This document shows, one piece after another, positions 1 through 8,434 of a stretch of DNA of 64,000 bases. Numbering within the stretch: the stretch's first letter is position 1; every line of letters starts with the position of its first letter. This stretch comes from Saprospiraceae bacterium. GTDB taxonomy: Bacteria > Bacteroidota > Bacteroidia > Chitinophagales > Saprospiraceae. The DNA is taken from assembly GCA_027488135.1 (NCBI GenBank), contig JAIYCH010000131.1:124001-188000 (forward strand), given 5' to 3'. Made by a program: the position numbers and the translations under genes. The notes under the pieces are model-generated. The model ran no database searches. It saw nothing but the letters and a program-made list of their open reading frames with translations, and was not told where the DNA came from.

Positions 1-245
1 TATTGATTTTTTTGTACCGTAATTTTACTTTTAATGGAGATAATACCTTGAGTATTTTCATATTCAAGGCATTGGCTAAGTGTCCATACATAGTTCGTTT
101 TAGGAAATAAGTAACCAGAACAATTATTACCTACACGTACTATTATAGCTGAAGAAAGTGATGGACTTGATGTTAAATTAAAGGGGTTAAGTAGATAAAA
201 AACGTAAAATAAAAATAAAAATTTAAATCTTAACTTGCTTTTCAT
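1..245 (-). CDS. Exported protein of unknown function (3' end outside window)
   Basis: An open frame begins at the ATG complementary to 243-245 and stays open to the left edge, giving 81 codons without a stop. The N-terminus is a good signal peptide: basic residues (MKSKLRFK) followed by a long hydrophobic stretch (FLFLFYVFYLL), and then a Ser/Thr-rich region. The visible mature part contains two cysteines (C42 and C59) and short beta-like segments, so an extracytoplasmic beta domain is plausible. The start lies inside the last 23 nt of the upstream DUF6580 gene on the same strand, which suggests translational coupling and possibly a shared role. I do not recognise a family from the fragment. 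The call as a gene rests on the signal peptide, the overlap and the open frame. Confidence 0.6.
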   Translation of the reverse strand, partial: MKSKLRFKFLFLFYVFYLLNPFNLTSSPSLSSAIIVRVGNNCSGYLFPKTNYVWTLSQCLEYENTQGIISIKSKITVQKNQ

Positions 246-801
246 ACACAGGTTTTAAAGAAAAACCAGAAACCTTTGTGGCCCCGAATAAAATGACCAG
301 GTAAAAAATATCTCCTAACAGGGTATTTTGAAAAAATGGTAAACCAGCCGTATAGGATGTAAGTAGTCCTGTAAAATTTTGTGGGTAGATAGGGTTATTT
401 AACCAGCTGCCAAAATTAGTGATAAGAAAAAATAAACTGGCTGTTGAAAATCCGGTTAAAGCTAATCTGGGCAAGGTAATTTTAGAAAGTAGTCCCCAGG
501 CGATTGGTATCATTATGAAAAATGAACCGTAAACCCAAAATGAACCAAACAAAGTAAATCCTTCGTAATATTGAGGATATTGAATAGGATATATAACGTT
601 ATTGATAAATAAATCACTTAGCCAAAGTGAAAATAAAGGAACTAGAAAGGCCCATAATTTCCTACCAAAAAAATAACTGCCAAATACAGCTATGCCACCT
701 ACTGGTGTGAAGTTGTGTGGGTGAGGAATTATACGGCTAAATGCGGCGACTAAAATTAGTACCAACACAAATTTTAAAGTATTTTGTTTCTCGTGGTTCA
801 T
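223..801 (-). CDS. DUF6580 family integral membrane protein (putative transporter component)
   Basis: This 192-residue protein is very hydrophobic, with about five membrane segments. After the first helix it carries the characteristic motif SRIIPHPHNFTPVGGIAVFG (residues 22-41), which I associate with the DUF6580 family of putative transport proteins; these resemble substrate-binding (S) components of ECF transporters. The substrate cannot be told from sequence. The ATG at 801 is the natural start and faces the M1 peptidase gene across a 125-nt divergent intergenic region. The stop overlaps the start of an exported protein gene by 23 nt, so the two are probably one transcription unit. No ECF ATPase or T component is visible in the window. 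Confidence 0.75.
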   Translation of the reverse strand: MNHEKQNTLKFVLVLILVAAFSRIIPHPHNFTPVGGIAVFGSYFFGRKLWAFLVPLFSLWLSDLFINNVIYPIQYPQYYEGFTLFGSFWVYGSFFIMIPIAWGLLSKITLPRLALTGFSTASLFFLITNFGSWLNNPIYPQNFTGLLTSYTAGLPFFQNTLLGDIFYLVILFGATKVSGFSLKPVYEKQVKI

Positions 802-926
802 TTCTCGTTGTGTAATTAAGAATGTAAAATTAAAAAGATTTACTTATTTTAGGGTTTTATTTCGACTGTTGATTCATCACTGAATTATTTTTAATCGTTT
901 TAAATCATTCCAATAAAACCTAAACA

Positions 927-2795
927 ATGAAAAAAGGTTTCGCATTTTTTTGTCTTTTGATCCTTTCCGTTCAAATTACCATAGCACAGCCAGAAAGATG
1001 GCAGCAACGAGTTCAATATAAAATGGATATTGATTTTGATGTAAAAAAACATCAATTTAATGGTAATCAAACTATTAAGTACACAAATAATTCTCCTGAT
1101 ACTTTAGATAGAATTTTTTATCACCTGTATTTCAATGCATTTCAACCTGGAAGTATGATGGATGTTCGTTCCAGGACCATTTCTGATCCTGATCCTAGGG
1201 TTGGCGATAGAATATTCAATTTGACGCCTGATGAAATAGGTTTCCATAAAATTTCTGCTTTAAGTCAGGATGGTATTCCTTTAAAATATGAAATGGTTGA
1301 GACAATCTTGGAAGTAAAACTGGCAAAATCTATACTACCTGGTAAAACAACTACGTTAGAAATGGCTTTTTCAAGCCAGGTACCTCTGCAAATTAGACGT
1401 TCTGGTAGAAATAATGCTGAAGGTATTGATTATTCCATGGCTCAGTGGTATCCAAAATTATGTGAATATGATTATCAGGGCTGGCATGCAAATCCTTATG
1501 TAGGTAGAGAATTTTATGGCGTTTGGGGTGATTTTGATGTTACTTTAAACATTGACGCAAAATATATGGTAGGTGGAACTGGTTATCTCCAAAATGCAGA
1601 GCAAATTGGAAAAGGCTACACTCAAAATACGGTTATCCCAAAAGCCGATAAAAATGGTAAGCTTTCCTGGCATTTTATTGCGCCAAATGTTCATGATTTT
1701 TTATGGGCTGCTGATCCTGATTATACTCATACGTCTTTAAAAAGACCAGATGGGCTAACGCTTCATTTTTATTATCAATCTAATGATAAAACGAAAGATA
1801 ACTGGGAGGCATTACCAGCTATAATGGATAAAGCTTTTGATTATATCAATAAAAATTTTGGACAATACGATTACAAACAATACTCGTTTATTCAAGGTGG
1901 TGATGGTGGAATGGAATATCCAATGGCCACTTTAATCACTGGAGAAAGAAATATTGGTAGTCTTGCAGGCGTGGCAGTTCATGAATTAATGCATAGCTGG
2001 TATCAAATGATGCTGGCTACTAATGAAAGTTTGTATGCTTGGATGGATGAAGGCTTTACCTCTTATGCCAGTTCGAGAGTAATGCAACATCTCATTGAAA
2101 ATAAAATATTAATGCCGGGTAGGGTAGCAGCTAATCCGCAGTCAGGTAATTACGCGGGGTATTTCAATCTTGCTAAATCCGGATTTGAAGAACCTTTGTC
2201 AACGCATGCCGATCATTTTCAGACAAATAGAGCTTATGGACTAGCTTCGTATTCAAAGGGTTCTGTTTTTCTTGCACAACTTGAATATGTACTCGGAAAA
2301 CCAATATTCGATCAGGCTTTACTTAGATATTTTTATACCTGGAAAGGAAAACACCCAAATGTTAATGATTTTATCAGGGTTTTTGAAAAATCCAGTCAGC
2401 TTGAATTGGATTGGTACAAAGAATATTTCTATCACACCACTTTAACGGTTGATTATGCTGTAAATAATGTCTCTTCCATGGAAAATAATACCTTAGTGAT
2501 CCTGGAAAGAAAAGGTAAAGTGCCTATGCCTGTCGATATAGTCATAACTAAAAAAGATGGTACTAAAATGGGTTACACTATTCCTCTTCAAATAATGAGG
2601 GGAGCGAAAGGAGCAGATTTACCTGGTATCAATTGGATCGTCAGTACTGGATGGGCATGGACAAATCCTCAGTATTCTTTGAACTTGCCTATCAAATTAG
2701 ATGATATTCTAAACATAGAGATTGATCCGTCTGAACGAATGGCAGATATTGAAAGAATAAATAATGTTTGGAATAATCCAGCTAATGCCAAATAA
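927..2795 (+). CDS. M1 family zinc metallopeptidase (aminopeptidase N-like), exported
   Basis: This 622-residue secreted zinc peptidase has a signal peptide at residues 1-20 (cleavage probably before QPERW). Residues 25-260 form the beta-sandwich N-terminal domain typical of M1 enzymes. The catalytic domain shows the exopeptidase motif as GGMEY (327-331), the zinc motif HELMH (H352, E353, H356) and the third ligand E375 in AWMDEG. A C-terminal beta domain follows. All catalytic residues are present, so an active periplasmic or surface aminopeptidase that trims peptides is likely; substrate preference is unknown. The gene stands alone, divergent from the DUF6580 gene, with a glycosyltransferase gene close downstream. 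No type IX sorting tail is apparent at the C-terminus. Confidence 0.9.
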   Translation: MKKGFAFFCLLILSVQITIAQPERWQQRVQYKMDIDFDVKKHQFNGNQTIKYTNNSPDTLDRIFYHLYFNAFQPGSMMDVRSRTISDPDPRVGDRIFNLTPDEIGFHKISALSQDGIPLKYEMVETILEVKLAKSILPGKTTTLEMAFSSQVPLQIRRSGRNNAEGIDYSMAQWYPKLCEYDYQGWHANPYVGREFYGVWGDFDVTLNIDAKYMVGGTGYLQNAEQIGKGYTQNTVIPKADKNGKLSWHFIAPNVHDFLWAADPDYTHTSLKRPDGLTLHFYYQSNDKTKDNWEALPAIMDKAFDYINKNFGQYDYKQYSFIQGGDGGMEYPMATLITGERNIGSLAGVAVHELMHSWYQMMLATNESLYAWMDEGFTSYASSRVMQHLIENKILMPGRVAANPQSGNYAGYFNLAKSGFEEPLSTHADHFQTNRAYGLASYSKGSVFLAQLEYVLGKPIFDQALLRYFYTWKGKHPNVNDFIRVFEKSSQLELDWYKEYFYHTTLTVDYAVNNVSSMENNTLVILERKGKVPMPVDIVITKKDGTKMGYTIPLQIMRGAKGADLPGINWIVSTGWAWTNPQYSLNLPIKLDDILNIEIDPSERMADIERINNVWNNPANAK

Positions 2796-2822
2796 TTTTT
2801 AAAATTGGGTGTTTCGCCTGCG

Positions 2823-4031
2823 ATGCGTGTTCTTCAATTAACTAAAAAAGTCCCTTTCCCGTCGAAAGATGGCGAATCTATGGCTATTCGTTCCCTTGCA
2901 AGCTCATTAGTATCTAATGGTGTATCTGTCGATTTGTTGTCTTTAAATACGAATAAACACAGATTTTCAGGTAACTTAGATGATATTGATTCGACCTTAT
3001 ATGCTTCTTTCTATATGGTGGATATCAATACAGATTTCCATCCTATTTCATTTATTACTAATTTGTTGTCTTATTTACCTTATCAAATTTCCAGGTTTAT
3101 TAAGAAGGACTATAAATTAAAACTTATCTCACTTTTAACCCAAAATAAATATGATTATATTTTATTAGAGACTGTTTATTTGACACCTTATATTTCTGTA
3201 ATTAAACAATATTCCTCGGCAAAGATTCTTTTAAGAACACATAATATGGAATATGAAATATGGGATAGACTATATAAAGGGGCAGATTGGGGTGTTTATA
3301 AATTATTATATAAATGGCTGGCGCATCAGATGTTTAGGTATGAATCTTTTCGACTATACGCTATAGATTATCTTATTGCCATTTCAGAACGAGAACGTTT
3401 AATGTTTAAGGCTTTATATCCTTCTTTAAATGGCATCGTTGTGCCTATTACCTGGAATGTATCAAAAGAAAACTATCAAAAGATATTGAAAAGTAAAACT
3501 ACAAATATAAGCTTGTTTTTTATTGGTTCATTAGACTGGAAGCCTAATCAGGAAGGGCTTCTTTGGTTTTTAAGTAAAGTCTGGCCAATATGCCATGCCC
3601 AATTTCCTAACTTATCATTTTATGTGGCAGGGCGAAACATGCCTGATAAGATAAAGAATATGTCTATAGAGGGCGTATTTATGATGGGTGAGGTAGATGA
3701 CGCCGCTTCTTTTGTAAACCAACACGATATTGCTATTGTTCCATTACTTTCAGGAAGCGGCATTCGTGCTAAAATAATAGAGGCCATGGCTTTAGGAAAA
3801 GTTGTTATTACTACATCCATCGGGTTGGAAGGAATTCTAGCACAAGATGCCTTCGATGTATGTTTGGCTAATTCACCAGAAGAGTTCATAGACGTCATCC
3901 AGTATTTATTAACACATCCGGCTCAAATGATTCAGATGGGTATAAATGCACAACATAATATAATGAATAACTATGAAAGCGTAGCGATGGGTAAGAAATT
4001 ACTTGATTCTTTAGATTATCATTTTAATTGA
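2823..4031 (+). CDS. Glycosyltransferase, GT-B fold (GT4-like)
   Basis: This is a 402-residue GT-B glycosyltransferase. The N-terminal half starts MRVLQLTKKVPFPSKDGES, a common opening for sugar transferases of polysaccharide or lipopolysaccharide systems. The C-terminal half has the nucleotide-sugar binding region with GEVDD, a PLLSGSGIRAKIIEAMALGK stretch and the conserved Glu of the E-x7-E type motif. The open frame extends upstream to a TTG at 2805, but the ATG at 2823 gives the family-typical N-terminus and was chosen. The stop overlaps the start of the next glycosyltransferase by 4 nt, so both probably act on the same envelope glycan. Donor and acceptor sugars are unknown. Confidence 0.85.
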   Translation: MRVLQLTKKVPFPSKDGESMAIRSLASSLVSNGVSVDLLSLNTNKHRFSGNLDDIDSTLYASFYMVDINTDFHPISFITNLLSYLPYQISRFIKKDYKLKLISLLTQNKYDYILLETVYLTPYISVIKQYSSAKILLRTHNMEYEIWDRLYKGADWGVYKLLYKWLAHQMFRYESFRLYAIDYLIAISERERLMFKALYPSLNGIVVPITWNVSKENYQKILKSKTTNISLFFIGSLDWKPNQEGLLWFLSKVWPICHAQFPNLSFYVAGRNMPDKIKNMSIEGVFMMGEVDDAASFVNQHDIAIVPLLSGSGIRAKIIEAMALGKVVITTSIGLEGILAQDAFDVCLANSPEEFIDVIQYLLTHPAQMIQMGINAQHNIMNNYESVAMGKKLLDSLDYHFN

Positions 4032-5221
4032 TTCCCGTGATTGTTATCATCTTTTTTTTTATAATGTTATCATTAATCTTGATGGTTTACAGCTATTTGA
4101 TCTTTCCGTTTATTATTAAAAAATTAAGCAATAAAACGTCATTAAATATAAATCAATCATTCTTACCTAAAGTAGCTGTCATCATGTCAGCTTATCAAGA
4201 GGAGTTTATAATCAGAGATAAGATAGAAAGTTTAAGGGAACAGAATTATCCTAAAGATTTAATTACGTTTTGGATAGCCTCTGATGGAAGTGTAGATGGA
4301 ACAAATCAAATTATACAGGATGAATGTAAAAATTTGTCTAACAGCCACGTTTTCATATTCAACAGCAGAAGAGGAAAGCCAACGGTGATTAATGATTTGG
4401 TATCAAAAGCTAAAGCGTTTTACAACGATACTGATTTTATCATCGTACTTACAGATGCCAATGTTATTTTTAAAAGTGACTTGGTTTCCTTTTTGGTTCA
4501 ACCATTCTTTTTCCCGGATATTTCATTAGTTGATTCAAAAATTGATCCCCTAAACAAAGTGTCAAAAGGAATTTCAATCTCTGAGAATTTTTATCTTGAT
4601 AGGGAGACTTTGTTAAAACAAAATGAAGGGAAATGGAAAGGCTTATCTATGGGAGCCTCTGGAGGCTGTTATGCCATTAGATCAAATGATTATGTCCCAG
4701 TTCCAAAGGATTTTCTCGTTGACGATTTTTTTATTTCTTTCAATATATTATTGAAAGGCAAAAAAGCCATATTACATCCATTGGCGATTTGTTACGAGGA
4801 AGTTTCTTCTTCCATAAGCACCGAATTTAGAAGAAGAAGACGAATATCTGCAGGGAATTTTCAAAATTTAGTTTACTTTCTGCCATTTTTCACAATGAAG
4901 AAAGGGTCACTGTGGTTTGTATTTTTATCACATAAAGTTATTCGATGGTTTGTTCCCTTATGCTTAATTATTTCTTTTCTATCTTTGATTTATATAGCTT
5001 TTTATCAAGTTATTGTATTATTTGCAATGCTCATTTTAACTTTATTTATAGGGTCTGTTTTTGTTTTTGATAAATTATTTGAGAACAATAACATACATTT
5101 GCCGTTTTTAAGAGGGGTACGATATTTCATAGTAATTAACGCAGCTTTATTAATGGGCTGTTTTGATTTTTTAAAAGGAATTAAAAATAATGTCTGGGAA
5201 CCAACAAAAAGAAACCAGTAA
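4028..5221 (+). CDS. Membrane-bound family 2 glycosyltransferase
   Basis: This is a GT-A processive-type glycosyltransferase of about 397 residues: one N-terminal membrane helix, a cytoplasmic GT2 domain, and three or four C-terminal helices. Visible motifs are DGSVDGT (nucleotide binding), TDANV in place of the DxD metal motif, VDDFF as the acceptor-side acidic motif, and an RRRRRIS stretch corresponding to the QxxRW region. The start is uncertain. TTG at 4028 overlaps the upstream stop as TTGA and suggests coupling; GTG at 4037 and ATG at 4064 are in-frame alternatives. A T9 run (4052-4060) lies in the first helix. The 3' end overlaps the RibB gene by 32 nt. The likely role is envelope polysaccharide assembly. 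Confidence 0.82.
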   Translation: MIPVIVIIFFFIMLSLILMVYSYLIFPFIIKKLSNKTSLNINQSFLPKVAVIMSAYQEEFIIRDKIESLREQNYPKDLITFWIASDGSVDGTNQIIQDECKNLSNSHVFIFNSRRGKPTVINDLVSKAKAFYNDTDFIIVLTDANVIFKSDLVSFLVQPFFFPDISLVDSKIDPLNKVSKGISISENFYLDRETLLKQNEGKWKGLSMGASGGCYAIRSNDYVPVPKDFLVDDFFISFNILLKGKKAILHPLAICYEEVSSSISTEFRRRRRISAGNFQNLVYFLPFFTMKKGSLWFVFLSHKVIRWFVPLCLIISFLSLIYIAFYQVIVLFAMLILTLFIGSVFVFDKLFENNNIHLPFLRGVRYFIVINAALLMGCFDFLKGIKNNVWEPTKRNQ

Positions 5222-6347
5222 TTTTCAACTTGATAAGATTGAAGATGCAATTATTGATATCCGTGAGGGTAAAATAATTATTGTGGTTGATGATGAAGAT
5301 CGTGAGAATGAGGGTGATTTTATTTGCGCCGCTGAAATTGTGACGCCTGAAATAATTAATTTCATGGCTACTCATGGCAGAGGTCTTATATGTGCACCAT
5401 TAGATGAAAGAAGGGTAGAAGAATTAGAACTCAACATGATGGTTTCTAATAATACGGCTTTACATGAAACTGCATTTACTGTATCGATAGATTTAATGGG
5501 GTACGACTGTTCAACGGGTATTTCTGCTTACGATAGAGCCACCGGGATTAAAAAGTTAACTGATCCCTCCATTGTTGCCAAAGATTATGCCAGACCTGGT
5601 CATATTTTTCCACTGAAAGCAAGACAAGGTGGGGTTTTAAGAAGAACAGGCCATACTGAAGCAGCCATAGATTTAGCAAGACTGGCTGGATTTTATCCAG
5701 CGGGTGTATTGGTGGAAATTCTCAATCCCGATGGAACGATGGCCCGTTTACCCGAGCTTTTTGAGATTGCTAAAAAGTTTAATCTTAAAATAGTAGCTAT
5801 CCGTGATTTAGTTGCCTACCGTCTAAAGATGGAGAGTTTAATTAAAAAAGAATTAACTTTTCCTGTAAATTCTCCCCTTGGTGAGTTCCTAATAACTGCA
5901 TATACTCAAATAAATTCCGGAGATGTTCATCTTGCTGTCACTATGGGTAACTGGAATATTGATGAGCCTATTTTGGTGAGGGTTCACTCTTCGGTAGCTC
6001 CAAATGATATATTTGCTTCTTTATTTTCTGAAAATTCAGGCCTTATAAACAAAGCCTTAAAACAAATTGCCAGAGATGGAAAGGGTGTTTTTCTTTTTAT
6101 GAGACCCAATGTTAAATCAGAGGAAGATTTTCTTGAGGAACTAAAGTTCTTTGCCTCTCAACCCAATAATTTGTCTGACAGTATTTGGAAACAGGAAATG
6201 AACCCCAGGGAATTTGGCGTTGGAGCACAAATTTTAAAGGACTTAGGTGTCTCCAAGATTAAGTTACTTACTAATAATCCTAAAAAGAGGGTAGCATTAG
6301 ATGGTTACGGCTTGGAAATTATTGAAAATATTGATATAACAGATTAA
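5190..6347 (+). CDS. ribB: 3,4-dihydroxy-2-butanone 4-phosphate synthase fused to a degenerate GTP cyclohydrolase II domain
   Basis: This 385-residue riboflavin-pathway protein has an intact RibB domain at residues 10-212, with the metal/substrate motif [10 protein letters not shown] (34-43), the RPGHIFPL segment and GHTEA (154-158). It should convert ribulose 5-phosphate to dihydroxybutanone phosphate. Residues 215-385 align with GTP cyclohydrolase II, but the three zinc cysteines of the VHS-x-C...C-x-C region are V269, S280 and N282, and the catalytic EGRN-type loop is also lost; the LLTNNPKK motif remains. The second domain therefore cannot be a normal cyclohydrolase and may be structural. 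Similar degenerate RibBA proteins occur in other Bacteroidota, so a separate RibA is expected elsewhere. The ATG sits inside the 3' end of the upstream glycosyltransferase gene. Confidence 0.93.
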   Translation: MSGNQQKETSNFQLDKIEDAIIDIREGKIIIVVDDEDRENEGDFICAAEIVTPEIINFMATHGRGLICAPLDERRVEELELNMMVSNNTALHETAFTVSIDLMGYDCSTGISAYDRATGIKKLTDPSIVAKDYARPGHIFPLKARQGGVLRRTGHTEAAIDLARLAGFYPAGVLVEILNPDGTMARLPELFEIAKKFNLKIVAIRDLVAYRLKMESLIKKELTFPVNSPLGEFLITAYTQINSGDVHLAVTMGNWNIDEPILVRVHSSVAPNDIFASLFSENSGLINKALKQIARDGKGVFLFMRPNVKSEEDFLEELKFFASQPNNLSDSIWKQEMNPREFGVGAQILKDLGVSKIKLLTNNPKKRVALDGYGLEIIENIDITD

Positions 6348-7414
6348 AATTTAGGACAAAAATTATCATCGTTGTTATATCTTCCCATATATGTTACTGT
6401 AAGTTCAATGGCATTTCTTCTTCCGGAAATGCCATTGAATAAAGGCGTTATTCCCGCATCGTAGGATATTCCAATTAATAATTCGTTCAGTTCCAGTCCC
6501 AATAAAAATATTAAAGATTCTATTTTCGGATCGTTACCATATACAATGGTTGGTCTCGCGGAAGCACCTAAATGAAGCGAAGTGTTAGAAACATCATTCA
6601 ATATGGTTCTAATATTCATTCCTGCCATACCAGTTAGATGGCTACCTTGTTTTTGTGCTAAAACCCTTGGGTGAATTTGTAATTTTTCTGTAACGGGTAT
6701 TTGAAAACCACCGTGAACAGTATATTTAATCGGTAAAGGTCTATTGGTAATTGAATTTACGAATAATATGTTGTTCTGATAAAAACTCTGATTGGGTTTG
6801 TTAAAATGTGCTATGGATGCACCTAAAAATCCACCCAACTGGTTTATTGTCATAAAGGAATACTGTATTCCCGCATTTAAATCTGAAAAAGCAAAATTAT
6901 TTGAAGGTAATAGCTCATCTGTTGGGTCACTATAACCATCTGTTCCGTTAAATTGATCTTCAAAGTTAACATTACTGTATCCTACACTTTTTTGTATGAT
7001 GCCCATCTGAAAGCCTGCACTTATAAACTGATTATTTGTAGGGTCTAAACTTTTGTGGTATGCACCGGAAACATAAATATGCTGCGTATTCCATCCAATA
7101 CTGGAATTTTTATCCTGCATAAACATAACACCTACACCGGCTGCATCATTTAATATTTTACCATCATATCGAATGGGTAATCGTAAATCAAAACTACTAT
7201 ATAATGACACAAAAGGTTCATTAAATTGATTATTCCCTTGATTTCTATGCGCTACAATGGCTCTATAACTGCCTTCGAAACTTCCACTTAGACTTGGATT
7301 CAAGAAAATGGGTATATTATTATACTGTGTAAAATTAGGATCTTGACCCCAAGAGATTGCAACGATTAAACAGAAAACGCTGGTAAATATGTTAGCTTTT
7401 GTTATTGCCTGCAT
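6344..7414 (-). CDS. PorP/SprF family type IX secretion system membrane protein
   Basis: This 356-residue outer-membrane beta-barrel protein starts with a signal peptide (about residues 1-23, ending SWGQ) and then the family hallmark DPNFTQYNNIPIFLNPSLSG. The rest alternates beta strands, as in PorP/SprF proteins that dock with type IX secretion or gliding machinery, often together with a PorE or SprB-type partner. No such partner lies next to it here, so this is probably a stand-alone paralogue rather than the core PorP. The gene is convergent with ribB and the two overlap by 4 nt at their stops. Confidence 0.88.
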   Translation of the reverse strand: MQAITKANIFTSVFCLIVAISWGQDPNFTQYNNIPIFLNPSLSGSFEGSYRAIVAHRNQGNNQFNEPFVSLYSSFDLRLPIRYDGKILNDAAGVGVMFMQDKNSSIGWNTQHIYVSGAYHKSLDPTNNQFISAGFQMGIIQKSVGYSNVNFEDQFNGTDGYSDPTDELLPSNNFAFSDLNAGIQYSFMTINQLGGFLGASIAHFNKPNQSFYQNNILFVNSITNRPLPIKYTVHGGFQIPVTEKLQIHPRVLAQKQGSHLTGMAGMNIRTILNDVSNTSLHLGASARPTIVYGNDPKIESLIFLLGLELNELLIGISYDAGITPLFNGISGRRNAIELTVTYMGRYNNDDNFCPKF

Positions 7415-7487
7415 GAAATATATTTGAAAAGCGCTAAAATAATGTTTAATTTTAATATTTGCATAACGGTAAAAATATAACTTTTAG

Positions 7488-7495
7488 TATTTTTG
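7488..7495 (+). promoter_or_regulatory. Candidate Bacteroidota -7 element (TAnnTTTG) before the NlpC/P60 gene
   Basis: TATTTTTG matches the TAnnTTTG consensus used by the Bacteroidota primary sigma factor. It ends 7 nt before the ATG at 7503, so a transcript would have almost no leader. No TTG is found at the usual 17-20 nt upstream. A second match, TATATTTG at 7419-7426, has a TTG 17 nt before it and could be the main promoter. Confidence 0.35.
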
Positions 7496-7502
7496 TCCCA
7501 TC

Positions 7503-8399
7503 ATGTCGCAACTCACAGAAATTAAGAATTTTAAAGGTAAATTTGAGTTTGGAATTTGTCCTCTAAGTGTCATTCCGATTCGTATTTCTCCCTCTCACAG
7601 GAGTGAGTTGATTTCTCAAATGCTTTTTGGAGAAATGGCAGAAATTTTGGAATCCAAAGGAAATCATTGGCTCAGGATTATCTGCGAAGCGGATGAAACA
7701 ATTGGTTGGGTAGAAAAAGATCAGATTTTGCCTTTATCTGAAAACACTTACCTAAAATACAAAAATAATTTTGCTTACTGTTTAGAAATGATGCAGCCAG
7801 CGGTTGGTCCTGATTCTTTTGTTTCTATTACTTTAGCTGCACGGCTGCCTGAATATGATGGATTGAGGTTTTCGCTCAATAAAACGAAATTTTCATTTAA
7901 CGGTCAGGCCCTGCCTTTTAGTAAATTTAATCCAAGTCCAGAGATGATTGTTAAACTGGCAAGAAAATATCTAAATACCCCTTTTTTATGGGGGGGGCGG
8001 TCGCCTTTTGGTATAGATAGTTCTGGTCTGGTACAAATAGTTTACCAAATGGTAGGTATTTCTCTTCCGCGTGACCCTTTAGAACAAGTTAAACTGGGTA
8101 CATCTGTTGAGTTTATAGAATTAACACAACCAGGGGATATTGCTTATTTTGAAAATAGATTTGGCAGAATTGTACATTCTGGCATCATTTTACCAGATAA
8201 TCAATTGCTTCATTCCCTTGGCCAGGTAAAAATTGACCTTATGGATCATTATGGCGTATTTGATGTAAACAAAAACCATTACCTTAAGCCTTTGCGTATT
8301 ATTAAAAGATTACTTCCTACCATTTCGACAATCATTTCCATTCCAAAAAGTGATGCCATATTGAGCTCAAATCAATTATCCCTAGAATTAATGTTATAG
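7503..8399 (+). CDS. NlpC/P60 (C40) family protein with catalytic Cys replaced by Ser
   Basis: This 298-residue protein has an N-terminal SH3-like region (about residues 15-125), including a tryptophan-containing NHWLRI segment, and a C-terminal NlpC/P60 domain (about 145-265). The active-site stretch is WGGRSPFGIDSSGLVQ, whereas the family normally reads DCSG; the nucleophile position S173 is encoded by AGT at 8019-8021. The histidines H225 (IVHSG) and H237 (LLHSLG) remain. Family members cut peptidoglycan stem peptides; this one may be weakened, inactive or a binding protein. No signal peptide is evident, as in many cytoplasmic C40 proteins of this group. A run of eight G (7990-7997) encodes part of WGGR and could slip. 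The gene has no obvious operon partner. Confidence 0.85.
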   Translation: MSQLTEIKNFKGKFEFGICPLSVIPIRISPSHRSELISQMLFGEMAEILESKGNHWLRIICEADETIGWVEKDQILPLSENTYLKYKNNFAYCLEMMQPAVGPDSFVSITLAARLPEYDGLRFSLNKTKFSFNGQALPFSKFNPSPEMIVKLARKYLNTPFLWGGRSPFGIDSSGLVQIVYQMVGISLPRDPLEQVKLGTSVEFIELTQPGDIAYFENRFGRIVHSGIILPDNQLLHSLGQVKIDLMDHYGVFDVNKNHYLKPLRIIKRLLPTISTIISIPKSDAILSSNQLSLELML

Positions 8400-8434
8400 A
8401 GACTTACTGTTGATTTGATGCTATAAGTCACTGA

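Noticed and set aside
8401-8429. Inverted repeat GACTTA/TAAGTC after the NlpC/P60 gene
   Set aside because: Only 6 bp with a 17-nt AT-rich loop and no T-run; too weak to call a terminator.
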